Of a DNA stretch of 64,000 nucleotides, positions 1 through 11,197 are shown one piece after another (positions within the stretch are counted from its first letter, which is position 1; each line of letters begins with the position of its first letter). The stretch comes from Vitis vinifera (taxonomy: Eukaryota; Streptophyta; Magnoliopsida; Vitales; Vitaceae), in assembly GCF_030704535.1 (NCBI RefSeq), contig NC_081822.1:9603001-9667000 (forward strand). The letters are read 5' to 3'. Made by a program: the position numbers and the translations under genes. The notes below the pieces were generated by a model. It was not told the origin of the DNA and ran no database searches. It was given only the letters and a program-made list of their open reading frames with translations.

Positions 1-1184
1 ACAACTTTTTCACTGTATAAAATGATAAAACAGTAAGGGCGCTGAAGCACTCAGCTGATAAAATAAATAAATAAATAAATAACCCAAAGAGAACGGAGCT
101 CTGTCGTTTTGTAATGGAAGAAGAGGCCAGGAATATGCCTCCAAGACAGCCAATCCTATTTGAGCAAGTCCCTTTGTTGCTTTCTAGTGTTGCTGTTCTC
201 CTGCAAGCCGATTCCCTGTTGCTAGTCTCTTCTCTTCGGGACTCTTAGTTTATGTCTCCAACAGCAATTAGGCGGTGGGTTTGGCGGCCACCTTCGGATT
301 CCAGGCTTATCTGTAAATTTTTGCAGGGGAAAAAAATTTGGCACTTTTCAAATGGCTGTTGCCATCTGCCCAAGTTCCCCCCCATACGTTGTATATAGAA
401 AAGAACTAATTGCTTGAATGGGAAGAAATATTTTTCACCTAACCATCCTTAATTATTTTAAATATTTACGTGTACTTTTTTTAAAAAAAAAATATTTTCA
501 CAAAAAAAAAAAAACGACAAGTTATTGCATTTCCTTATAAATAAATATAAGGTAAAAAATATTTATAAATTTTATTTGGTTTTTTAATAAATTTTACTCA
601 CAAATATAATTACATTAAGATTTCATAAAATAAATAAAACAATTTATAAAATCTAATTAATATTTATATTTGTTGATTTTATCACATCTATTAAACATTC
701 AAACTTATTTGTTCCTTTTATTATTTTATTTTCACTTTTTTAATGAAATTATTATCCTAACATATTTTTTACTACCTTAATATATTTGAATTTTTTTTTT
801 AACTCTTTTTCATTATTCATTGTCAAATAAGATTAGAATTTTTTTAATTTTTTATTTAATATCTTATCAAATAAGTTTCTCGATAATGGCTTTTTCTGGT
901 TTGCATTTGAAAATTTTAAAATATATTAATTCTTATATTAAGAATTATTATCACTTTTAGCATATTTATATTTTATTTTTAGAAAAAAAATCCCAAAATT
1001 TACTTACACAAACTATTAAATATTTCAGTTTTATAGTAATGCATTTAAATGGTGCTTTCACAAAAGGAAAAGTTGGGGAGTAGTTAATAAGAATATCTTA
1101 CTTAATAAGAATACCATTTTATGATTCCTATCAAATAATCCACTAGAAAAAACTTTCTTTACATAAAGATAACATTCTTAAAAT
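1..1184. other. AT-rich gene-free stretch with a small moderate-GC island
   Basis: Positions 1-370 have more balanced base composition than what follows and could be the edge of a gene lying to the left. A small open frame (ATG at 114, stop at 246-248, 44 codons) starts MEEEARNMPP and has a leucine-rich second half. I do not recognise it, and it may be chance. From about 420 to 1184 the sequence is very AT-rich with homopolymer runs and no coding signal. Confidence 0.5.
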
Positions 1185-2999
1185 GGAGTTTTGGGTCAAA
1201 ATGCCCATTTATTAAATATATATATATATATATAATATCTAACCACTTTTTAAAACTTATATTCAAATTGATCTCTTTGATGCCAGCATAAGCACCATGT
1301 CATCGTTGCCAATTAGGACTTCATTTTTGAACTAAAGCCAGTTGTCAACTAAGGTTTTAATTAATTTTTTTTAATTAAAAATTATTAAATTATAATTTAT
1401 TATTGAAATTTTAAAAATATAATTAAATAATAAATTATTTATATTTAAACTTAAGAATCTAATATTACTTCAACAAACATAAATTGATAAATAGAAGATA
1501 TTATAAATGAATATTTTATTTATTAATAAATTAATAATCTTAAAATAATAAATTTATATAACATATAAATAATATATAAAATTATATAATTTATTAATTT
1601 AAGATATTTAATTTTTTGTTTTTAAGATATTAATTTATTTGTATTATGACAAATTTATCTTTATCGAAGTATACTTTTAAGCCGTAGTTGCCAACTAAGA
1701 TTTCAATTATAATTTTTTTTTTACTTTCGAATTTAATTTAAAACTATTAAATTAAAATTTATTATTGAAATTAAAAATATATACTTTAATAATAAATTAT
1801 TTATATTTAAACTTAAGAATATAGTATTACTTCAACAAACATAAATTAATAAATAGAAGATATTATAAATAAATATTTTATTTATTAATAAATTAATAAT
1901 CTTAAAATAATAAATTTATATAACATATAAATAATATATAAAATTGTATAATTTATTAATTTAATATATTTAATTTGTTGTTTTTTAAGATATTAATTTA
2001 TTTGTATTATAACAAATTTATCTTTATTGAAATAAGAGTATACTTTTAACCCGTAGTTGATAACTGAGATTTCAATTATAATTTTTTTTTTTACTTTCAA
2101 ATTTAATTTAAAACTATTAAATTACAATTTATTATTGAAATTAAAAATATATACTTTAATAATAAATTATTTATATTTAAACTTAAGAATCTAGTATTAC
2201 TTCAACAAACATAAATTGATAAATAAAAGATATTATAAATGAATATTTTATTTATTAATAAATTAATAATCTTAAAATAATAAATTTATATAACATATAA
2301 ATAATATATAAAATTGTATAATTTATTAATTTAAGATATTTAATTTGTTGTTTTTTAAGATATTAATTTATTTGTATTATGACAAATTTATCTTTATCGA
2401 AATAAAAGTATACTTTTAAGCTATAGTTGCTAACTAAGATTTCAATTATAATTATTTTTTTTACTTTCAAAATTAATTAAAAACTATTAAATTATAATTT
2501 ATTATTGAAATTAAAAATATATATTGTAATAATATTTTTAATTACAATTTATTTATAACCTTTAAGATTATTAATTTATTAATAAATAAAATATTCATTT
2601 ATAATATCTTCTATTTATCAATTTATGTTTGTTAAAGTAATACTAGATTTTTAAATTTAAATATAAATAATTTATTATTTAAGTATATTTTTAAAATTTT
2701 AATCATAAATTATAATTTAATAATTTTTAATTAAATTTTTAATTTTAAAAAAAAATTACTAAAACCTTAGTTGGCAACTACAGTTTTAGTTCAAAAATGA
2801 AGCCTCAGTTGCCAACTGAGGCTTTAATTCAAAATTGAAGTCTTAGTTGTCAACTGAGGCTTTAACTAAAATGATGAAAAAAATAATTAATGACACGGCG
2901 CCTACGTAGCACCAAAGATGTCAATTTAAACATAAGTTTCAAAAAGTGGTTAGATGTTATATTTTTTTTAATAAATAGGTCATTTTGACCTAAAACGCC
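1185..2999. mobile_element. Non-autonomous terminal-inverted-repeat DNA transposon with internal repeats
   Basis: The left end reads GGAGTTTTGGGTCAAAATG and the reverse complement of the right end reads GGCGTTTTAGGTCAAAATG. The inverted similarity continues inward for over 100 bp, including the shared block around TCTAACCACTTTTT. The element is flanked by TTAAAAT on both sides (1178-1184 and 3000-3006), or TTAAAATG if one terminal base is shared, which looks like a target-site duplication. Inside are three direct copies of a 346-370 bp AT-rich unit, whose phase points are at about 1341, 1687 and 2056, and then a fourth copy starting at 2426. Part of the unit then recurs in inverted orientation (about 2565-2720). 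No transposase coding is visible. The superfamily is uncertain, since 7-9 bp duplications fit hAT or Mutator types. Confidence 0.8.
1341..2565 (+). repeat. Tandem array of a 346-370 bp AT-rich unit inside the TIR element
   Basis: Each unit starts near an AGTTGNCAACT-type motif, followed by an oligo-T run, then a long nearly identical block containing ACTTCAACAAACATAAATT and TTTATTTATTAATAAATTAA. Unit starts at about 1341, 1687, 2056 and 2426 give spacings of 346, 369 and 370 bp. The second and third units look more similar to each other than to the first, suggesting recent unequal exchange or slippage inside the transposon. Confidence 0.85.
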
Positions 3000-3006
3000 T
3001 TAAAAT

Positions 3007-5890
3007 GTCATGTCATTCCATTAACATGTGGAAGTGCATTTAAATCCAATTTTCAAATGATTCTCATGCTTTAAAGAACATAAACATGAAAGGATGAGGA
3101 AACCCACATTATGAACGGTTCCTTTAGGAAAAATAAGGAAAAGAGAAGGGAAAGGTCAGTTTCTTTAAAAAAAAAATAAGAAAAAGAGAAGAGAAAAGGA
3201 ATCGGATAATTTTGGAAAAAAAGGTATTTAATATATTTCACTCATATCCCCCAAGATTTGACATAAATATATTTACGGTCCTACTACTTTTAAAGGAAGT
3301 GTTTTTATTGAAAGTGTTCTTTTTATCATACTTATGTGAAAACTCTTTTATGAAAATTTAAAATAGTGTTTTTGATAATATATTGTATAAGTATAAAATC
3401 ATTTTTTAATAGTAAATTACTAAAAATGATATTTATTAAAAAGGGAAAATATCATAATAAATGGAAAAGTTTTATTACAAAAAAAATATATATAAACATT
3501 TATATAATTAAAAAAAAAACTCAAAAAATCATTTTTACGAAGGGGAAGTGAAAAAAGAAGAAGAGAATGAGGAGGAAGCGAATAGTGAAAAAGAAATGGA
3601 GGATAGCTGGAAAAGGTATTTTAAGAATATATGAAATTTTTTTAAAGAAACCCCCCCAAGTGCTTCTCTCAAATACACTTTTAAGTGTTTTCTCTAAATT
3701 TTCAAAAGTGTTTTTTAAAATATTATCAAACACTTATTTTTTTACCTTTAAAACAATTTTAAGTATTTTTACAACTAAAAACATTTTTAAAAAGTACTAT
3801 CAAACAAGCTCTTAATTATTATTAGTTTCAAATTTTGTCAAATAACATTTATATAAATACGTAAAAAATAAAATTTATTTTTTAGAAAATCATTAAATAC
3901 AATTACATTAAGATCTCATTTGGTAATAATTTTACAAAGTGTTTTTAATACTTTTAATAGTTGAAAATTTTTATTATTCAAGTGTTAAAAATGGTAAAAA
4001 CACTTTTTAAAATCACTCCTAAACACACTCTAAATCCTTTTACTATGTCAGGTGTATATGAAATTAACCTAAATTTTAATGTGATAAAAAAAATATAATA
4101 TATTATTGAACTAATCATAAAAATATTTTTAAAAATGGAATATTTTTATTTTCTAATCTCCATAAAAACTTAGTTTTTGAAAAATGGCATGGGCATCAAA
4201 TGTACCATAAAAATAAATAAATAAATAAAATCAGATGTAATTAAAAATTATGACTATCAAATTAATCCTGGATAAAGTGGACAGAGAGAAGAATTTTAAT
4301 TATTGGTAAAACAATGGAGACCACTCCTTCAATGTGAGGCACAAAATTGAAAGTGGCCCAAAGGTATTGGGATTCTAAGCAAATCAATGTAGGCCCGTTT
4401 GGAAATAATTTGATATGAATTGGATTAATTAATAGGATCACCCAACCCATGGGAGGTGCAGAAAATTTTTAAAAATAAATGAGATTAGTTAGTAACGTTA
4501 AGTACTTGTTTAATTATATTATTATTAAAAATAAATAAATTCCTGAGAGCTAATTATTGAATTTTTAAATTAAGGTAAATTAAATTATAAAAGAGGATAG
4601 TGCTAAATAACTATTAGGGCCAAATAAGAAAGAAGTCGACCCAAGACCCTGCCAAGAGAAGAAGTATAAAATTATGGGTGGTTGTTGTATTAAAGAAATA
4701 GGGAATTATGATTGTTTGTGTATAAAAGTACAATTGATTCTTAGGAAAATACATGCATGTAGAAGTCAAGTAGATTTAACATATTTGTGTTTTTGTATTA
4801 AAATCTTGTTTTGCAGTATAACTAGTAATGTTGACCTCCATGTCACAAGTTTGTAAGACTTATTTTTCAAAGGTATAAGGCTTAATTCCATGAGGATTAT
4901 ACAAGAGTATGTAAATTTCTACTCCTAATATTTTTCATATCTCATCTGTAGGGTCAAAACCCAACAAGCACTAATAATTGATGTTGTAAGCTACAAGTTC
5001 ATATTTCCACTACTTTACGTTACTAAGTTTCATTATGGTTACAATCTTACGAGTGTTGTAAAAACGGTTCAAGAATTCATGTTCCATTTGATCTCAATTG
5101 TCGATGCATTTAGGATCTAAATTTGTGTACCAAAAGTGTTTTCTTAAACAAAGTGTACAAAATACTTGATAAGAAAGTTACCTTCGGTGCTAACATTGTT
5201 GCATGTTTCAACATAATAAAAAATGCGTACTTAGCATTGCCTTTTTCATCAAAATTATAGAAACTTAAGAAGTTGATAACAATAGTTATTTTTAAGTTGT
5301 CAATTCTTTTACTAGAAGGCTTCAACATAATAAAAAATGCTCTAATAATATTTGTTAACTATTGAACAAATTAATAGCAAAGCCACTAAAGCAAGTTCAT
5401 TGGCTTGTCGTTGACCTTGTGCCAACATGGAGTCATCATGCATATCCTCCTTGGGCATAAAATCATAGGAGAGAAACAATATATAAAAATCCTTTTCATT
5501 AATAGTTTTAATGAGCACAACAATTATCTAATGTCATTTGAACCAATTTTATTTCTATTGAGGCAACATTGTCATGACAAGCATAACCATTGAATAAGGA
5601 GAAATATAGGAATTTGAACACTTAGATGAAACTTTATGTTTCCTTTTTGAATTGGATAAATTGGACTTTGAACCTCTACTTGATTTAGCACCGAAAATGT
5701 AGTGAAGGGATTTCTTTCTTGAATCATTTGGTGATAATAGCAATTCTTTCGTGTTAGGAGAAACTTGTTTCCTTACCTATAATGAGGCTAAAGTAATTAT
5801 TAGTTGATGTTTGTTGTTCACTTTGCAAGTATTAATAAATGAGTATACACCAACATGTTGTGAGTCATTAGATTGATAGAAATATTATGT
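3007..5890. other. AT-rich gene-free stretch with MITE-like debris
   Basis: No gene is supported. Positions 3290-4030 contain repeated AAGTGTTTTT/AAAAACACTT blocks in both orientations, ending in phrases such as CAAACAAGCTCTT and TCATTTGGTAATA, which resemble decayed MITE ends. Between about 5100 and 5750 the minus strand has short broken open frames with moderate coding-like texture and a repeated phrase near 5218 and 5328 (about 110 bp apart). These may be remnants of a degraded retroelement, but no protein motif is recognisable. Confidence 0.4.
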
Positions 5891-8030
5891 GAGGATGAGG
5901 TAATGTGTGGACCGCGTTTTTCACGTGAGTCCCCACTCGACGACGAAACTCGTTTTTTATTTATTTGTGAAAAATATGATTTTTAGAAAATACTTTGGAA
6001 TCACTACTTATTTTTGTTTTTTTTTAAAGGAAAACAAAATAAAAAAATAAAAAAAACCATATGTGACTCCTAAAGGAAAAAACGGATCTGTAAAAAATCG
6101 AGTTTTGATTCGGGAGTCAGGTTACCTATTCGGAAAGTAAGATGATGAGTCGTACCACCCCTCTAAACCCGTATACATATGGTCTCTACTAAATGAATTA
6201 AGGGAATTGTGACAATTAATTAATTAATTATGAATATCAAGAAAAATAATCAATGTACAAGTCATAATAAAAATCAATATATACAAAAATAAGGATGAAA
6301 TCTAATTACAAGAATATACAAAATAAATAATGAGAGAATTATGCAAAATGATTTATTGAACTAAAAAAAAAAAAGTTTTCAAGAAATTTTAAAGGATTTT
6401 ATTAAAAATGATTTTAAATTAATGATTTCAATTATTTATATACAAAAAAGAGTTTCAATTTATTTTCAATTATTGACTTGATTCAATTTTATTTGCATTT
6501 ATTATATCAAAAGAATTTATTACAAAATTTCAATTTGATAACAAAAATTATTTTTATTTACTTTTACTAAAAAAGAACGAATGTTTACAATTTTATTTAC
6601 AAAAATATTTCAATTTGTTTTCATTTAAGAAAAGTGACTTAAACAAATTATTAAAAAAAAATATAACTTTATTTGCAAAAGAATTTTTAATTAAAAATTA
6701 ATTTTTGGGACAAATTTATTACAAAACAATTTTTGGACAATTTTTATTAAACAAAGAATTTTTTGGACAATTATTATTAAAAAAAATTTCAAATTATATT
6801 AAAAACATTTTTTTGGATTTTTCTAAAATTTTATTAATAATAAGAATAATATTTTAAAATTATTATTTTATTAAAACATATTTACTGAATTATTCTTCTT
6901 ATTTAAAATTTTTTTTGATTTATTCGATATTCAATTTTGTACACACTCCATAAATATATACAAACGAATATTTACAATAACTAATAGAAATAAAACCAAA
7001 TAAAAGTTGAGAATAAAATGCGTACCCAAATAAACTTACAACAAATTCAATGTTCCATTTAAAATATTTTCGAATCTCACTTTCTTTCATGAAATTTCAT
7101 ACTCCACGTGGCATAAATCTGTACTCAGCTAACAGAATTGCAGAATAAACTCATGCAAAAACAAAAATAGTCCAAAGTGTAAATATCCAAAAATATACGA
7201 AGTCCAAAACAAATATTTAAACCTAAATCCAAACTTCAAATTAATCCGATAAATTTCACCAATTAAAAATTGGCTCAAATTAGCAAATATAACCCAACAA
7301 AAAATATCTCACATGTCATAGGCCTTAATCTAAAATTTCTAAATTAATAGCCAAAATTTAAGTTCAATTAATCAAACTCAAAACATGATCTAAATTTCTA
7401 AATTTAATATCCTATAATCTAAGCCTAATTTAATGTGTAAACTTAAATTTACAACCAAAATCAACTCAATTTAATATGCAAACTCACATCCAAAATATAG
7501 CACAATATTATATCATATCTAAATTAAATAATTCAAATGAGTAAAATTATATAAATTATTAACTTAATAATCCAAATTAACAAATTCAAAATTAATTCAC
7601 CAACGATAAATTAGCCCAAATTTTATATTAATTTTCCAATAATAAATTAACATAAATTTCATACTAATTAACAAAACTCAAACATAAGGCCCACAAACAA
7701 ACATAAATGAACAAGCTAATTTCAATAATAATTACTATTAAAATCAAATCACCAAAAATAAAGAAAAAATAGTAATAATAATAATAATAATAATACCCAC
7801 AAATAAATATAAATGCACAAGCCTAATTTCAGCCCACAAACAAACATAAATATAATAATAATAAAGAAAATAAAATAAAGTGAAAAAAATAGGTTAAGAA
7901 GTGAGAATGGGTGTTGGGGTGGAGAGTTGCAGGGAGAAGAAAGGCAAAAATTTCTATTTATAGAGAATTATAAATAAGAACATGAATCTTATTGCGATTT
8001 CAAAATTAAAAAAAATAATTTATTTGAATA
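5890..8030 (-). mobile_element. Probable LTR fragment of a Gypsy-type retrotransposon, minus strand
   Basis: On the minus strand there is a TATA motif (CTCTATAAATAG, about 7957-7968) followed by a pyrimidine-rich start region, then roughly 2 kb of very AT-rich non-coding DNA. This ends in a phrase (about 5930-5955) reading TCGAGTGGGGACTCACGTG, which resembles the 3' LTR border region of plant Tat/Ogre-like Gypsy elements (GACTCNNCTGGGGAC). The conserved-looking block at 6095-6185 (GGGAGTCAGGTTACC, CACCCCTCTAA) also resembles sequence common in such LTRs. No gag or pol coding is present, so this would be a solo LTR or fragment. The exact ends and any target duplication were not found. Confidence 0.35.
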
Positions 8031-8049
8031 TAAGACTTAAATCATTCTC

Positions 8050-8743
8050 TAATTATAACATGAGACACAAAATTAGAGCCATCATTCTTTTTTTATTTTG
8101 CTCATTGTGGTAATTAAGTATTGACTCTTCTGAGAAGGCTATATTGACATTTTTTAATATTAAATTATTCTGATATAATCACCTCACTAGGTTTACTCAA
8201 ATGTATTGTGACTCCTAATAAAAAGATGAAAGACTTTGGTGCAATATGAGGAGTATTTAATTGTTACCCATTAGGTTCACTCGAGAATAGTCTCACTCCT
8301 ATCGAAAAGACCAAAGATTTTGATACCATCCCATGATTCCCATCAAACACATACTCTCTTTCTACAATAGTTACAATTTGTTGTGATTGTAAACCAAATT
8401 AAAACTGAAAAAGAAAACCAATTCCTTGATATGCTACAAGATGACATGATATACAGATGATGTCCCCTCTGAGCAATTCAAGTTGGAAGTTGACGCGCAT
8501 GCATGAGGACGTAGCGGACAAAGGGCTGATTTGGTCCATGCACAACACACGTTAAAGAGAAATTACAAGAATATTAACAGGGGAAATGGACATTGCAAAC
8601 ACTTTCCGCTGTGGATATGAGATTTACAATCTGCAGGTAAGTGTGTTTTGTTGTATCCCTGCTTGTATCACTAACTACAAACTACTAACAAAAGTGGGTG
8701 TAGGTTGTAAGATTGTATAACTAATAGGAGAGCGCCCAACCAT
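8050..8743. other. 3' flank of the LRX gene
   Basis: The sequence proximal to 8743 is presumably the 3' untranslated region of the minus-strand gene. No perfect AATAAA on the minus strand stands out close to the stop. The remainder, towards 8050, is AT-rich with no gene. Confidence 0.4.
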
Positions 8744-11140
8744 TTAGTAACCTGGGAACATTGGTGGTGGTGGGGAGGAGTACTCGAAGCCAAGATGTGG
8801 GGGAAGAATGAAGTCGTCAGCCGGTGGAGGGGATAGTGGGGAGGACACAGGAGGAGGTGGTGGTGGAGGGGAGTGGACGGGTGGTGGGGGGGAGCGGAGT
8901 GGAGGTGGAGGGGAGTGGAAGGGCGGTGGTGGTGGAGATTGGAGTGGCGGTGGAGGGGATTGGAGATTTGGTGGTGGTGGAGAGTGGAGTGGAGGTGGAG
9001 GGGAGTGGAGGGGTGGTGGGGGTGGAGAGTGGAGTGGAGGTGGAGGGGAGTGCCAAGATCTTGGAGGGGGACGCCTCATTGGAACTGGAGATTGAGCATT
9101 GGGATCGGGGGATGGCCCTGGTGCTTCAGTCGGTGCAAAAGGTTGTTTAGGAGGGTTTGCAGCAGGAGAAGGCGGTTTTGGTGGTGACGGCGAAGATTTT
9201 GGAGATGGAGATGGGGATGCTTTTGGAGTGGGTGATGGAGATGATTTCGGAGATGGTGTTTGAGGTGATGGTGATGATTTTGGAGATGGTGATGGTTTTG
9301 GGGGTGATGGGGATGAGTTTGGAGACGGTGAGGGTTTTGGCGGTGCCGGTGATGGTTTTGGTGGTGCCGGTGATGGTTTTGGGGGTGATGGGGATGAGTT
9401 TGGAGACGGTGAGGGTTTTGGCGGTGACGGTGATGGTTTTGGTGGTGACGGTGATGGTTTTGGGGGTGATGGGGATGAGTCTGGAGACGGTGAGGGCTTT
9501 GGCGGTGACGGGGATGATTTTGGAGACGGTGCTGGAGATGGCTTTGGTGGCGAAGGCGAGGGTTTTGGAGATGGAGTCTGTGATGATTTTGGAGATGGCG
9601 CTGGAGATGGTTTTGGGGGTGATGGTGAGGGTGGAAATGGTGCAGGAGTTGACTTTGGAGGTGACGGTGAAGGTGAGGGTTTTGGAGATGGAGTCTGTGA
9701 TGATTTTGGAGATGGCGCTGGAGATGGTTTTGGGGGCGATGGTGAGGGTGGAAATGGTGCGGGAGTTGACTTTGGAGGTGAGGATGAGGGTGAGGGTTTT
9801 GGTGGAGATGGTGTGGGAGATGGCTTTGAAGGCGATGGTGTTGACTTTGGAGATGGCGTGGGAGATGGTTTTGGAGTGGTAGAAGGCGTAGTGTGTGGTG
9901 GGGGTGAGGCCTTGTCGCCTGGAGGACTTGATGGAGAGGGAGAGGGTGTTGATGCACCACCCCCACACTTGGCCTTGCTACAATCAACTGGCCGGCTAAC
10001 CACCGGATTGCAAGTTGCTGCGGACTTCTGTTTTGGGCGGTCTGGTAAACAGTTGCTTGTATCATCCAGCGTGATGTCTGTCCTGGAAGGCGGTTCGCAT
10101 GCTTTGGCTTCACCTTTGAAGTAGTTGTAGGAGAATGTGAAATTGGACAAGCTAGACAAGTTGCATATGCTATCTGACACAAATCCTGTCAGCGTGTTAT
10201 GGGCAACATTCAAATGCTCAATTTGTTTAAGCCCATTAAAGCTTTTCGGCAATATGCCCGTAAATGAGTTCGATGCCGCATCAAAAACTGTTAAATTTCG
10301 CAGCATTCCAATCTCAGTTGGGAGGCATCCCGACATATCATTGCTTGCAAATATAATCTCATTCAGAGTGTTCCCCATCTGCCCAATGCTGCGTGGAATG
10401 CAGCCTGTAAATTTGTTGCCGGCAAACACAATAACGGAGGCCCGAGAGTGGCCCAGAGTTTCAGGAATATTGGATGTGAACCGGTTATGGTTCACAAACA
10501 ACGCATCAAGATCCTTATCGAAGAGTTCAGGAGGCAATTCCCCTTCAAATTCATTATACCTGAGATCAAGGTACCTGAGAGCAGGAATTGATAGAACCAC
10601 TGCTGGAAAAGGACCCACAAACCGATTGTTACTAACATCAAGCTCGTGGAGAATTGTAAGCCTAGAGAAACTCTTGGGAATGATCCCGCAGAACCGGTTG
10701 GAATTAATGTGGAAAAGAGCAAGATCAGTCATCAAACCCAACTCCACTGGGAGATACCCTGCAATGTCAGCATGGTTAAGATCCACGCCAGCGACCACAC
10801 TCAATTTCGGGTTATCAAGTGCTGGTGCACAGAAAACGCCCTTGTAAGCACAAACATTGGCCCCTTCCCAGTTGGAGGTGGTGTTAAATGGGTCAGAGTA
10901 CATAGCATGTTTCCAAGCTTGGAGTGCAATGTAGGCTTGCCGCAGCCTAGCGTTGGCAAAGGCTACTACAAGATCTACCTCATATTCAAAGTCATTGGGC
11001 AAGTCACCATCTTTAGGAATGGCTAAGAGTTGGCGATGAGCAATAAGAGAGGCTTCCTCATCAGATAGAGCCAAGGAGAATGATGACAAGGGAGACGAGA
11101 GGAGAAGAGAGAGCAACAGGAAGCAGCCTGAGGCCTGCAT
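8744..11140 (-). CDS. Leucine-rich repeat extensin-like protein (pollen LRX/PEX type)
   Basis: A cell-wall protein of the LRX family, in which an LRR head binds RALF peptides and the extensin tail anchors the protein in the wall. The single exon encodes 798 residues from the first ATG; an open frame extends six codons further upstream but only from a TTG. Residues 1-25 form a signal peptide. Residues about 27-110 are the LRX N-terminal domain with paired cysteines, about 115-345 hold around ten LRRs (LxxLxLxxNxFxGxxP pattern), then a cysteine-rich hinge to about 392. From about 396 to the end is a Ser/Pro extensin tail: SPSPPKPSPAP-type modules followed by SPPPP motifs. The tail has almost no tyrosine until its last residues, which fits pollen-type PEX proteins better than vegetative LRX. 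Tissue specificity is inference. Confidence 0.93.
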   Translation of the reverse strand: MQASGCFLLLSLLLSSPLSSFSLALSDEEASLIAHRQLLAIPKDGDLPNDFEYEVDLVVAFANARLRQAYIALQAWKHAMYSDPFNTTSNWEGANVCAYKGVFCAPALDNPKLSVVAGVDLNHADIAGYLPVELGLMTDLALFHINSNRFCGIIPKSFSRLTILHELDVSNNRFVGPFPAVVLSIPALRYLDLRYNEFEGELPPELFDKDLDALFVNHNRFTSNIPETLGHSRASVIVFAGNKFTGCIPRSIGQMGNTLNEIIFASNDMSGCLPTEIGMLRNLTVFDAASNSFTGILPKSFNGLKQIEHLNVAHNTLTGFVSDSICNLSSLSNFTFSYNYFKGEAKACEPPSRTDITLDDTSNCLPDRPKQKSAATCNPVVSRPVDCSKAKCGGGASTPSPSPSSPPGDKASPPPHTTPSTTPKPSPTPSPKSTPSPSKPSPTPSPPKPSPSSSPPKSTPAPFPPSPSPPKPSPAPSPKSSQTPSPKPSPSPSPPKSTPAPFPPSPSPPKPSPAPSPKSSQTPSPKPSPSPPKPSPAPSPKSSPSPPKPSPSPDSSPSPPKPSPSPPKPSPSPPKPSPSPNSSPSPPKPSPAPPKPSPAPPKPSPSPNSSPSPPKPSPSPKSSPSPQTPSPKSSPSPTPKASPSPSPKSSPSPPKPPSPAANPPKQPFAPTEAPGPSPDPNAQSPVPMRRPPPRSWHSPPPPLHSPPPPPLHSPPPPLHSPPPPNLQSPPPPLQSPPPPPFHSPPPPLRSPPPPVHSPPPPPPPVSSPLSPPPADDFILPPHLGFEYSSPPPPMFPGY
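9312..9554 (-). repeat. Three 81 bp (27-residue) tandem repeats in the extensin tail
   Basis: On the plus strand the phrase GATGAGTNTGGAGACGG starts at 9312, 9393 and 9474, exactly 81 bp apart. Each unit encodes 27 residues of SPSPPKPSP modules. The spacing is a multiple of three, so the frame is preserved. Confidence 0.85.
9564..9797 (-). repeat. Two 117 bp (39-residue) tandem repeats in the extensin tail
   Basis: The phrase GAGTCTGTGATGATTTTGG occurs at 9574 and again at 9691, 117 bp apart, with near identity through both units. Each encodes 39 residues that include SQTPSPKPSP and STPAPFPPSP modules. This is an in-frame recent duplication. Confidence 0.85.
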
Positions 11141-11188
11141 TTTTTGGAGGGACTGCAATAGGGCGCCACCTTGGAGATGCCCAGAGCT

Positions 11189-11197
11189 GCTTATAGG
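11189..11197 (-). promoter_or_regulatory. TATA box of the LRX gene
   Basis: The minus strand reads CCTATAAGC about 50 bp upstream of the chosen ATG (11140). A start site about 30 bp downstream would fall near 11163, leaving a leader of only about 20-25 nt. This supports ATG 11140 as the first in-frame start. Confidence 0.55.

Noticed and set aside
3366-3815. Short lysine- and phenylalanine-rich frames on both strands
   Set aside because: They arise from AT-rich MITE-like repeats with poly-A/T runs; amino acid composition is that of translated low-complexity DNA.
9076-10182. Long minus-strand open frame of 368 codons rich in His, Gln and Leu, overlapping the extensin tail
   Set aside because: It is another frame of the repetitive Ser/Pro coding sequence. 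The repeats keep several frames open, and it has no start context or domain of its own. The same holds for the other long frames on both strands at 8808-9968.
11141-11158. Six-codon upstream extension of the LRX frame
   Set aside because: It begins at TTG rather than ATG; the first ATG is at 11140 and gives a standard signal peptide.
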